From contig JAHENE010000051.1 of NCBI GenBank assembly GCA_024643305.1, positions 1 to 10,323 on the forward strand: a stretch of 10,323 nt of DNA, given 5' to 3'. Positions 1 through 6,348 of this stretch are shown one piece after another. Under the pieces are notes generated by a model that was not told where the DNA came from, made no database searches, and worked only from the letters and a program-made list of their open reading frames with translations. Position 1 is the stretch's first letter. Every line of letters begins with the position of its first letter. The translations under genes and the position numbers were made by a program. This DNA is from Thiobacillaceae bacterium. Its GTDB lineage: Bacteria > Pseudomonadota > Gammaproteobacteria > Burkholderiales > Thiobacillaceae.

Positions 1-1993
1 ACATCAGCACACACAATTCAGCCAGCGAGGCGCTGTCACCTTCTACCGGACCATAAGACTGTTCGAACACGAGGCTTGCCGAAAGCGAGAATGGATCGAG
101 TCGTGAATAGCGCGCGCCCAGAAATGAGGTAAGAATCATGATCCCTTTGGAATGGATTGGCCCCCCAAGCTCTGACTCGCGCTCAATGTCTATGACATTT
201 CCTTCGCCTATACGTACTGTGGCGGTAATGCGCACCGGATGGGCGAACATGAAATCGACCAGGTTGACGACCGCAATCCCGTTGATCTGGCCCATAACCT
301 CGCCCGTAACTGAGATCAACCGGTTTCCGCGCAGAATCTCCTCGTGGAACTTGCTGCGCAAACGGTCCCCTCGGTATATCTGCGCCTGAAGCGCGGATTC
401 GATGTCGGCACGCGCGACGATATTGCGCCCAGCCTGCGTCGCGTAATGATTGGCTTCCTGCAACAAGTCGGTGATCAAGCGCCGGCTGGTCGTGAGCTTC
501 TCGGCATCGCCGGCAAGGCGTGCGCTATGCTCGATCACGCGGGCGACTGCGTCGCGTTCAATGGGGAGAAGCCTGGCGCTTTTTGCCAGCGTGGCGATGA
601 ATCGTGCATATAGACGTATGCCATCGTCATCACGAACCATTTCATTTTCAAAATCTGCTGCGATTTTGAACAGTTCTTCGAAGTCAGGATCCAGCGCCCT
701 AAGCAGGTAATAAATGTGGGGATCTCCAACCAGAACCACTTTTACATTCAGTGGCATTGCCTCGGGTTCCAGCGACATGGTGCTGAGGAGGCCATACACC
801 TGTCCTAGTGATTCGGTGCGCACCTGATGTGAGCGCAGCGCGCGTTTCAAACCTTCCCAGGCATAGGGCTGGGTCAGTACCTTGAGCGCATCCAGCACCA
901 GGTAGCCACCGTTGGCACGGTGCAGCGCACCGGCCTTGATCAGGGTGAAATTGGTAACCAGCATGCCCAACTGGGGGATGTGATCCAACCTGCCCACGAG
1001 ATTGGGGAAGATCGGGTTGTCCTCGAACACGACAGGTGCTGTTTTGGCGGCGCTGTTGTCCACCAGCAGATTGACCTGGTAGCGGTTAAGCGACAGTGTG
1101 CCGCTGATGACGATATTGGTGATGTCGCCTTCAGTCTTGGGTTGTTCCCGAAGTTGCTCGCCCACCTCGATGATGTCGCGCAGCACATCGGCCAGAAATG
1201 CCTGAACATTGGCAAGGTCGCCGTAGTTTTGCAGAAGTTCCTCAATCAGGTGTCCTACTGCCAAGCCCAGGGTTTCGCGATTGACTTCCTTGATGCGCAT
1301 CAGGAGTTCGCGGCGCCAGCGGGGAAACTGCAGGATTAATTGCTTCAGACGCTCGGTGTATTTATCGATGAGCTCATTGAGGCGCTCCTTCTCGCTTTCC
1401 GGGAGTTTGTCGAACTCATCGGGAGACATATCCTTCTCGCCTAGAATGGGCGCAAAAGCGAAGCCGTGAGGTGTACGCAGCAAAACAATTTTGTCCTGCA
1501 TCGCAGACTCGCCGAGCTCATTCAGGGCGCCTTCTTCCTTCTTCTTGAATTCTTCATGCAGGGCATCGATGCGTCCGCTGTATTCCTCATCCTCGAATGC
1601 AGCCGGAATAACCTTGGCCAATTCCGAGACGAACTGTTTAAGATGTTCCTTCAATTGCATTCCGCGGCCTGGCGGCACTTCCAGCAGGCGTGGCTTGTTC
1701 GGTTCGGCGAAATTGTTGACGTAGCACCAATCGCTTGGCGCAGGCTCGGTTGCGGCCCTGGCTTCAAGCAGGTGGTGTACCAGCGAATGGCGACCACTGC
1801 CGGGTTCTCCGTGGACAAACAGGTTGTAGCCGGGGCGTTTGATGTCGACGCCGAACTCCAGCGCCTTCCTGGCCCGTGACTGCCCGATAATTTCCGTACT
1901 GTCCATCATCTCGACGGTAGTCTCGAATTCGAGCAGTGAAAGATCGCAGTGCTTGTAAAGTGATTGTGCGCCCAGCGCCTTGATTTCAGGCAT
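1..1993 (-). CDS. Lon-family ATP-dependent protease, AAA_32 type (C-terminus cut by window edge)
   Basis: The reading frame opens at an ATG (1991-1993) and runs 664 codons off the left edge with no stop. It encodes a Lon-related AAA+ protease, a cytoplasmic enzyme that would use ATP to unfold and degrade proteins. Residues 62-70 form a P-loop-like GEPGSGRHS. A family-typical DWCYVNNF follows at 88-95, a charged helical insertion lies at about 134-240, and a Walker-B-like NGGYLVLDA sits at 361-369. The S16 peptidase domain starts near 560 (GQINGIAV at 568-575). The catalytic serine is S654 in VEGDSAS; the partner lysine would lie beyond the edge. By family length I infer roughly 130-150 residues are missing. 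The start is supported by GGAG (2004-2001) seven bases upstream. The P-loop has Arg where classical Walker A has Lys; as I recall, Arg is usual in this subfamily. It is divergent from rtcA. It is neither classical Lon (no N-terminal LAN domain) nor membrane-bound LonB (no transmembrane segment seen). Confidence 0.93.
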   Translation of the reverse strand, partial: MPEIKALGAQSLYKHCDLSLLEFETTVEMMDSTEIIGQSRARKALEFGVDIKRPGYNLFVHGEPGSGRHSLVHHLLEARAATEPAPSDWCYVNNFAEPNKPRLLEVPPGRGMQLKEHLKQFVSELAKVIPAAFEDEEYSGRIDALHEEFKKKEEGALNELGESAMQDKIVLLRTPHGFAFAPILGEKDMSPDEFDKLPESEKERLNELIDKYTERLKQLILQFPRWRRELLMRIKEVNRETLGLAVGHLIEELLQNYGDLANVQAFLADVLRDIIEVGEQLREQPKTEGDITNIVISGTLSLNRYQVNLLVDNSAAKTAPVVFEDNPIFPNLVGRLDHIPQLGMLVTNFTLIKAGALHRANGGYLVLDALKVLTQPYAWEGLKRALRSHQVRTESLGQVYGLLSTMSLEPEAMPLNVKVVLVGDPHIYYLLRALDPDFEELFKIAADFENEMVRDDDGIRLYARFIATLAKSARLLPIERDAVARVIEHSARLAGDAEKLTTSRRLITDLLQEANHYATQAGRNIVARADIESALQAQIYRGDRLRSKFHEEILRGNRLISVTGEVMGQINGIAVVNLVDFMFAHPVRITATVRIGEGNVIDIERESELGGPIHSKGIMILTSFLGARYSRLDPFSLSASLVFEQSYGPVEGDSASLAELCVLM

Positions 1994-2027
1994 TCTTTTT
2001 CTCCATTTTTGTGCGATGGATTGTCTT

Positions 2028-2058
2028 GTATGGGGGGATCGTTCTTATTGCCTTCACT
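2028..2058 (-). promoter_or_regulatory. Possible sigma-32 (heat-shock) promoter for the Lon-like gene
   Basis: Read on the minus strand, AGTGAAG (2058-2052) is followed after 16 bases by CCCCATAC (2035-2028). This resembles the heat-shock pattern CTTGAAA / CCCCATNT: the -10 part matches well at CCCCAT, the -35 part only at four of seven positions. A start about 7 bases downstream would give a short leader before the ATG at 1993. Lon-type proteases are often heat-shock induced, which makes the match plausible, but short matches like this arise by chance. Confidence 0.22.
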
Positions 2059-2079
2059 CTCTCAATATATACCCTGTAT

Positions 2080-2092
2080 CTGATTTCATCAG
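2080..2092. repeat. Short inverted repeat in the lon-like/rtcA intergenic region
   Basis: CTGAT (2080-2084) and ATCAG (2088-2092) form perfect 5-base arms around TTC. It lies between the two divergent genes, upstream of both possible promoters, so it could be an operator half-site pair. The arms are short enough for chance, and no regulator gene is adjacent. Confidence 0.2.
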
Positions 2093-2108
2093 CCAGACAT
2101 CAAACAGT

Positions 2109-2124
2109 TGGCGGATATTGGGCA
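2109..2124 (+). promoter_or_regulatory. Possible sigma-54 promoter for rtcA
   Basis: TGGCGGATATTGGGCA has the diagnostic GG-N10-GC arrangement of -24/-12 promoters (GG 2110-2111, GC 2122-2123) with TGGC intact at the -24 box. The -12 box reads GGGC instead of TTGC, so the match is partial. A transcript would start near 2135, about 40 bases before the rtcA ATG. In E. coli, rtcBA is known to be sigma-54 dependent under the activator RtcR. No rtcR is visible here, so the assignment is an inference. Confidence 0.25.
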
Positions 2125-2176
2125 TGCATGGCAGCTATAAAGAAAAATCGCCCATAAGTTCCAAGGTTACCTGTCT

Positions 2177-3217
2177 ATGATTGAAATCGATGCGTCCTTT
2201 GGCGAGGGCGGCGGCCAGATCCTGCGCAGCGCGCTCAGTCTGTCGGTGATTACCGGCAAGGCCATGCGTCTTAGCAGCATCCGTGCCCGTCGCCCCCAGC
2301 CGGGACTGAAGCCACAGCATCTGAAGGCGGTCGAAGCGGCAGCCCAGATAAGTGATGCCCATGTAGAGGGCGCAGACCTGGGCGCTCAAATACTTACCTT
2401 TCAACCGCAAAGCCTAAATGGCGGCGAATATGTCTTCGATATTGGTACGGCCGGCTCGGTCAGTTTGCTGCTGCAGACAATCTGCCTTCCCCTCAGTTTT
2501 GCCGGCCAGCCTTCCCGGCTTACGCTCATTGGCGGTACCCATGTCCCCTGGAGCCCCTGCTATCACTATTTGGTTTGGCAATGGCTGCCATATCTGGCCA
2601 AGGCCGGCTATCGCGTGCATTGCAGCCTGGAACGCGCCGGCTTTTACCCGCCGGGTGGTGGCCTGGTTCACGCGGAGATTTCCCCGGGCCGTCACCTATC
2701 AGCATTGAATATCACTCAAAGGGGGCGCTTGCTGCACATCCGCGGCCTTTCCGCAGTCGGGCGGCTGCCGCTTTCGATTGCCGAACGGCAGCGCAAGCAG
2801 GCGGTCGACAAACTAAGCGATCTTGATGTGCCGCTGGAAATCGAGGTCGCGGAAGTGTCCTCTGCTTCCCCCGGAACATTCATTGTCTTGCAGGCGGAGT
2901 TTGAAAACAGTCGCTGCTGTGCCTTCGCGTTGGGCGAAAGGCACAAACTGGCAGAACGGGTGGCAGACGAAGCGGTCGAGGAATTACGTGCGGATATCGC
3001 TTCCAGTGGCGCCATTGATGCCTGGCTGGGTGATCAGTTATTGTTGCCACTATCCTTTGTGCCGGGCAGGTCGGCTTTTTCTGTTTCGCGCGTCAGCCGG
3101 CACCTGCGCACCAATGCGGAATTACTGAAATATTTTCTGCCGGTTTCCGTGCAGATTGATGGTGAAACAAACCAGCCGGGAAGGGTGCAAATACAAGGTG
3201 TAGAAATCACCAGATAG
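2177..3217 (+). CDS. rtcA: RNA 3'-terminal phosphate cyclase RtcA
   Basis: RtcA converts an RNA 3'-phosphate (or 2'-phosphate) into a 2',3'-cyclic phosphate using ATP, through covalent adenylylation of a histidine. The 346-residue length is normal for the family. It opens with the family pattern IDASFGEGGGQILRSAL (4-20), has the QPGLKPQHL substrate-loop segment (41-49), and carries the signature GFYPPGGG (155-162). H309 in SRHLRTN aligns with the adenylylated His309 of E. coli RtcA, with the same residue number. The start ATG is preceded by a weak AAGG (2163-2166) ten bases upstream. No rtcB ligase or rtcR regulator is in view, so the gene is apparently solitary, divergent from the Lon-like gene and convergent with the acidic protein gene (21 bases between stops). 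The nearby MJ1316-domain gene is a possible functional partner. It is distinguished from the eukaryotic Rcl1 group by the retained catalytic histidine. Confidence 0.96.
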   Translation: MIEIDASFGEGGGQILRSALSLSVITGKAMRLSSIRARRPQPGLKPQHLKAVEAAAQISDAHVEGADLGAQILTFQPQSLNGGEYVFDIGTAGSVSLLLQTICLPLSFAGQPSRLTLIGGTHVPWSPCYHYLVWQWLPYLAKAGYRVHCSLERAGFYPPGGGLVHAEISPGRHLSALNITQRGRLLHIRGLSAVGRLPLSIAERQRKQAVDKLSDLDVPLEIEVAEVSSASPGTFIVLQAEFENSRCCAFALGERHKLAERVADEAVEELRADIASSGAIDAWLGDQLLLPLSFVPGRSAFSVSRVSRHLRTNAELLKYFLPVSVQIDGETNQPGRVQIQGVEITR

Positions 3218-3238
3218 GAGGGTATTGCGCGGAACCAT

Positions 3239-3733
3239 TTATTCGAAGCGCAGCAGATTCTCTGCCGGCAGGTCTTCACCATAGTGCCCGATCAGGGCGT
3301 CGATTTCGGCCAGTAGGGTCTGCTCTTCGTCCGCTTCTATCGCGCCTTCGCCGACCAGGCGGGCGGCAAGTCCTTCGGTAATGGCGTTGCGCACACTGCC
3401 CAGGGTGATTGTTATGTCGTCCTCGGTGTAGTCGATCAGCGCCTCGATCAACATTGAGAGCTCGTCACTCGCCTTGGCAATAATGAAATCGACGGCCATG
3501 ACGTCTTCCCCGTATTCCTCTATGAGCGATTCGACCTCGGCATAGAGCGAACCTTCGTTGCCGAACTGGTGATGTTCTTCTGAAGTAAGCTCATCGCCGA
3601 CGCTATCCTGCAAGGTGTCGCGCACAAACCCAAGGGTGACCGATAGCTCTATGTCTGGATTGTTTACCAAGGACTCAATGAACTCCGACAGTTCTTCGGT
3701 GACTCGGCTGTCAACTTCGGTGGCAAAGATCAT
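3239..3733 (-). CDS. Acidic protein with two tandem 74-residue repeats, unknown function
   Basis: I do not recognise this family. The 164-residue product is extremely acidic: 41 Asp/Glu against 6 Lys/Arg, with no Cys or Trp, and no signal peptide or membrane segment. It is an internal duplication: residues 11-84 and 88-161 align without gaps, with 24 identities in 74 and many conservative changes. Shared landmarks are ELS-x-x-IE-x-L at each repeat start, TLG-x-VR in the middle, and AE-x-x-x-LI-x-x-YGED near each end. The pattern suggests two copies of a small, mainly helical domain. The start is supported by AGGAG (3744-3740) six bases upstream of the ATG, and the clean repeat structure argues strongly that it is a real protein. 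It is transcribed against rtcA and divergent from the MJ1316-domain gene, across 148 bases. Possible roles, purely by analogy with other acidic small proteins, include an inhibitor, chaperone or nucleic-acid mimic; the sequence does not decide. Confidence 0.85.
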   Translation of the reverse strand: MIFATEVDSRVTEELSEFIESLVNNPDIELSVTLGFVRDTLQDSVGDELTSEEHHQFGNEGSLYAEVESLIEEYGEDVMAVDFIIAKASDELSMLIEALIDYTEDDITITLGSVRNAITEGLAARLVGEGAIEADEEQTLLAEIDALIGHYGEDLPAENLLRFE

Positions 3734-3881
3734 GACATGCTCCTAGATTATCTCCAACTACCCGCCCGGACCCGCATGCGTACTATGGTAATTAGGAATC
3801 CCTCACTTATTTATAGACAGGCATCCAGCTTAGGCGAGAACGTTTTTACAGGATTATTCTTTACCGACCACGACCATCCAT

Positions 3882-4154
3882 ATGATCCCGGTTCATGAAT
3901 TGCTGGCGCGCATCCGCTGGGATGAAAATTTTGGCAAAAGCCGTTTTGTTATCGGCTATTGGGACAGGGTCGAGGGCAAGGTGCTTCGTGCCGATCTGCG
4001 CGAAATTGTTTGGGACGCGGAAAATCCGGCTTTCTTCGACCTGATGGATGAGGAAGGAGTAATGCACAGCATTCCCTTCCATCGGGTGCGTGAAGTGTGG
4101 CGGGGAGGAGAGCTTATCTGGCAGCGCCACCCACCCGGAGAAACAGTAAGCTAA
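3882..4154 (+). CDS. UPF0248/DUF504 protein (MJ1316 RNA cyclic-group end recognition domain)
   Basis: The 90-residue product is essentially one MJ1316 (DUF504, UPF0248) domain. The opening IPVHELLARIRWD (2-14) and the closing IPFHRVREVWRGGELIW (64-80) match the family's typical start and its conserved IPxHRIREI...GEVVW ending. This small basic-aromatic domain has been predicted from comparative genomics to bind RNA termini carrying 2',3'-cyclic phosphates and is found free-standing or fused to RNA-repair and RNA-processing enzymes. Direct biochemical proof is limited as far as I know. The ATG at 3882 is the only ATG before an upstream in-frame stop at 3831, but no good ribosome-binding site precedes it, so translation may be weak or use an unusual leader. 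Its stop codon overlaps the stop of the convergent CBS gene. Closeness to rtcA, which makes cyclic-phosphate ends, supports an RNA-end role. Confidence 0.88.
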   Translation: MIPVHELLARIRWDENFGKSRFVIGYWDRVEGKVLRADLREIVWDAENPAFFDLMDEEGVMHSIPFHRVREVWRGGELIWQRHPPGETVS

Positions 4155-4600
4155 TGCCTCTTCTCGCGCTCCACGCTTTGTTCGCGGGTGATGACCTTCG
4201 CCAGGTGTGACATCTCCTCGGCCAGAAACTCAATCAGGTCCGAGAAACTCAACATGCCGACCAGGGTACCGGTTTTTCCGACCACAGGCAGTCGGCGCAC
4301 CCCCTTGTAGCGCATCTTTTCGATGGCGGCGAGAACGCTGTCGTCTTCAGAGGCGGTAAGAAGTTCGTGCTCCATGATGTCGCCCAAGGTAAGCATTTTT
4401 GCATCCAGATCCGTCGCCATCACTTCCATGACCAGATCGCGGTCGGTAACGATGCCAACAGGAATGTTTTGACCATTTGTCCTGTCCACTACAACGATGT
4501 CACCGACATGGTCATTGCGCATCAATTTAGCCGCTTCGGCTACGCTGGTTTCACGGTCAGCGATCACCACCTGCAATGTACACAATTCGCCTGCTTTCAT
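4151..4600 (-). CDS. Stand-alone two-CBS-domain protein
   Basis: This 149-residue cytoplasmic protein consists almost wholly of a pair of CBS domains (about 12-60 and 75-128), which together form a Bateman module that usually binds adenine nucleotides or similar ligands and reports energy state. Diagnostic segments are GIVTDRDL (49-56) and, in the second domain, GVRRLPVV (100-107) followed by GMLSFSDL (115-122). There is no catalytic or transport domain attached, so its partner is unknown. I chose the ATG at 4598-4600 because GGGAGG (4611-4606) lies five bases upstream. The frame stays open to an ATG at 4667-4669, which would overlap the pgi stop, but no ribosome-binding site supports it. The gene follows pgi by 65 bases on the same strand and may be the last gene of a glgB-pgi-CBS unit. 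Its stop (CTA on plus) overlaps the stop of the convergent DUF504 gene. Confidence 0.92.
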   Translation of the reverse strand: MKAGELCTLQVVIADRETSVAEAAKLMRNDHVGDIVVVDRTNGQNIPVGIVTDRDLVMEVMATDLDAKMLTLGDIMEHELLTASEDDSVLAAIEKMRYKGVRRLPVVGKTGTLVGMLSFSDLIEFLAEEMSHLAKVITREQSVEREKRH

Positions 4601-4605
4601 TATTG

Positions 4606-4611
4606 CCTCCC
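4606..4611 (-). promoter_or_regulatory. Ribosome-binding site deciding the CBS protein start
   Basis: GGGAGG on the minus strand, five bases before the ATG at 4600-4598. It is among the strongest Shine-Dalgarno matches in the window and fixes the start at the third in-frame Met rather than the longer frame beginning at 4669. Confidence 0.8.
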
Positions 4612-4665
4612 GGTGAGCATATGCTTTATGCATAGCAGCGGAAGATGAAAGGGGCAAAGAACCTG

Positions 4666-6330
4666 TCAAGACTCGGCAGGAGGGAAGACTTTATCGCCTT
4701 TAAGCTTCTGAAAATGGTCACACAGACCATTGGTGGAGGCATCGTGCGTGGTGACGGCTTTGTCTTCACCCAGTTCCCGGATCAATACACTGGACAGGCG
4801 CTTGCCGATTTCCACACCCCACTGGTCGAAGGCATTGATGCTCCACAAGGCGCTTTGCACGAAAGTCTTGTGCTCATACAGTGCAATCATTCTGCCCAGC
4901 GTGCGGGGGGTAAGCTTCTGATAAAGCATGGTGTTGGAAGGCTTGTTGCCCGGGAAGGTTTTGTGCGGCAGCAGCAAACGGATGGCATCTTCATTGGCGC
5001 CTTCAGCTTTCAATTCTGCAAGAGCTTCCTCTTCTGTTTTTCCGAGCATGAGTGCTTCGGATTGGGCGAAGCAGTTGGCAACCAACATCTGGTGCAGGCC
5101 TTCGAACGGGTGGCTGGTGACGGCGGCCAGCATGAAATCGGTTGGCACAAAACGTGTGCCCTGGTGGAGCAACTGAAAGAAGGCATGCTGGCCGTTGGAG
5201 CCTGGTTCGCCCCAAACGATTTCGCCTGTGGGGTAATTGACCTTCTCGCCCAGCCGCGTTGTGCTCTTGCCGTTCGATTCCATGCAAAGTTGCTGAAGGT
5301 AGGCGGGCAGCCGTGACAGATGAATGTCATAGGGGAAGATGGCATGACTGGGCGCATCCCAGAAATGCTGGTACCAGATGGACAGCAGTGCCAGCGTACC
5401 GGGAATGCTGGACAGCGGGTCGGCGCGGAAATGTTCGTCCATGTCGCGCGCCCCGCCAAGCATTTCCTCGAACTGGTCCATGCCGATATAGAGCGCGATG
5501 GGCAGCCCAATCGCAGACCACATGGAATAGCGGCCGCCTACCCAATCCCAGAACACAAACATGTTTTCCGGATCAATGCCGAAAGCCTTGACGGCTTCCT
5601 CGTTGGTGGAAATCGCGACGAAATGGCGCGAAACTGCAAGGTCCGAGCCCAGCCGTTCGACCAGCCATCGCCGCGCGATCTTGGCATTGGCAAGGGTTTC
5701 CAGCGTGGCGAAGGACTTGGATGAAACGATGAACAGCGTGCTCTCGGCGTTCAGGTCATCCAGGGTATCGCCGACGTGGTTGGGGTCCACGTTGGAAACG
5801 AAGTGCATGTTGATGCGCGCATTGCCATAAGGTTTGAGCGCACGGCAGACCATCATGGGGCCAAGGTCGGAGCCGCCGATGCCGATGTTGACGATGTCAG
5901 TAATGACCTTGCCGGTGTGGCCGCGCCACTTGCCTTCGCGCACGGCATGGGCAAAACGGCGCATCTGCTCAAGCACTTGCACCACGCCCGGCATGACATC
6001 GTGGCCGTCTACCATGATGGGCCTCTTCGGGTCGTTACGCAGCGCAACATGCAATACGGCACGGTTTTCCGTGAAGTTGATTTTTTCGCCAGAGAACATG
6101 GCATCGGTCCATGCAGGCACATTGGCTTCCTCACCAAGCTGGCGCAACAGGGCGAGCGTCTCATCATTGATGAGGTTCTTGGAGTAGTCGAGCAGGAAAT
6201 CGTCCAGCTGGATGCTGAAACGTCCAAACCTGCCCGGATCGGACCTGAAAAGCTCGCGCATGCGCACGTCATTCCAGGTTTGTCGGTGTGCCTGAAGTTT
6301 TTTCCAGGAAGGCAAATCGGTTAGTAGCAT
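4666..6330 (-). CDS. pgi: Glucose-6-phosphate isomerase
   Basis: This enzyme interconverts glucose-6-phosphate and fructose-6-phosphate in the cytoplasm, linking gluconeogenesis or the Calvin cycle to glycogen. The 554-residue length fits the bacterial family (E. coli has 549). Phosphate-binding and active-site segments are all present: NIGIGGSDLGP (148-158), SSKSFATLET (203-212), the first isomerase signature VGGRYSMWSAIG (264-275) with R267, and the second FDQWGVEIGK (501-510). Catalytic residues by alignment are E351 (in MESNGK), H382 (in GSNGQHAFF) and K510. The gene starts 18 bases after the glgB stop, so the two are very probably co-transcribed. The leader has only a weak purine stretch as ribosome-binding site, which suggests translational coupling to glgB. 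No frameshift or missing residue is seen. Confidence 0.97.
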   Translation of the reverse strand: MLLTDLPSWKKLQAHRQTWNDVRMRELFRSDPGRFGRFSIQLDDFLLDYSKNLINDETLALLRQLGEEANVPAWTDAMFSGEKINFTENRAVLHVALRNDPKRPIMVDGHDVMPGVVQVLEQMRRFAHAVREGKWRGHTGKVITDIVNIGIGGSDLGPMMVCRALKPYGNARINMHFVSNVDPNHVGDTLDDLNAESTLFIVSSKSFATLETLANAKIARRWLVERLGSDLAVSRHFVAISTNEEAVKAFGIDPENMFVFWDWVGGRYSMWSAIGLPIALYIGMDQFEEMLGGARDMDEHFRADPLSSIPGTLALLSIWYQHFWDAPSHAIFPYDIHLSRLPAYLQQLCMESNGKSTTRLGEKVNYPTGEIVWGEPGSNGQHAFFQLLHQGTRFVPTDFMLAAVTSHPFEGLHQMLVANCFAQSEALMLGKTEEEALAELKAEGANEDAIRLLLPHKTFPGNKPSNTMLYQKLTPRTLGRMIALYEHKTFVQSALWSINAFDQWGVEIGKRLSSVLIRELGEDKAVTTHDASTNGLCDHFQKLKGDKVFPPAES

Positions 6331-6348
6331 GTTTATGTTCTTGGTTGT

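Noticed and set aside
920..1879. Two plus-strand frames of about 140 codons opposite the Lon-like gene
   Set aside because: The minus-strand frame here gives a continuous 664-residue Lon-family protein, which explains the DNA; the plus-strand frames carry no motif.
3734..3881. 148-base gap between the acidic protein and the MJ1316-domain gene, examined for promoters or a small RNA
   Set aside because: It must contain the two divergent promoters, but I could not find a -35/-10 pair at proper spacing on either strand, nor any RNA-like fold; hexamers such as TATAGA (3812-3817) lack a partner box.
4620..4634. TATGC/GCATA inverted repeat between pgi and the CBS gene, considered as a terminator
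   Set aside because: Arms are only 5 bases, A/T rich, and no T-run follows on the transcribed strand.
4601..4669. Longer start for the CBS protein at 4669 (or the ATG at 4633)
   Set aside because: No ribosome-binding site for either, the first overlaps the pgi stop, and the ATG at 4600 has GGGAGG at ideal spacing.
4641..4669. Perfect TTGACA on the minus strand at the pgi stop (4669-4664) as a promoter for the CBS gene
   Set aside because: At 17 bases the -10 position reads ATCTTC, a poor match; a lone -35 hexamer is not enough to call a promoter.
5776..6324. 182-codon plus-strand frame opposite pgi
   Set aside because: Antisense to conserved pgi codons, no start signal and no recognisable motif.
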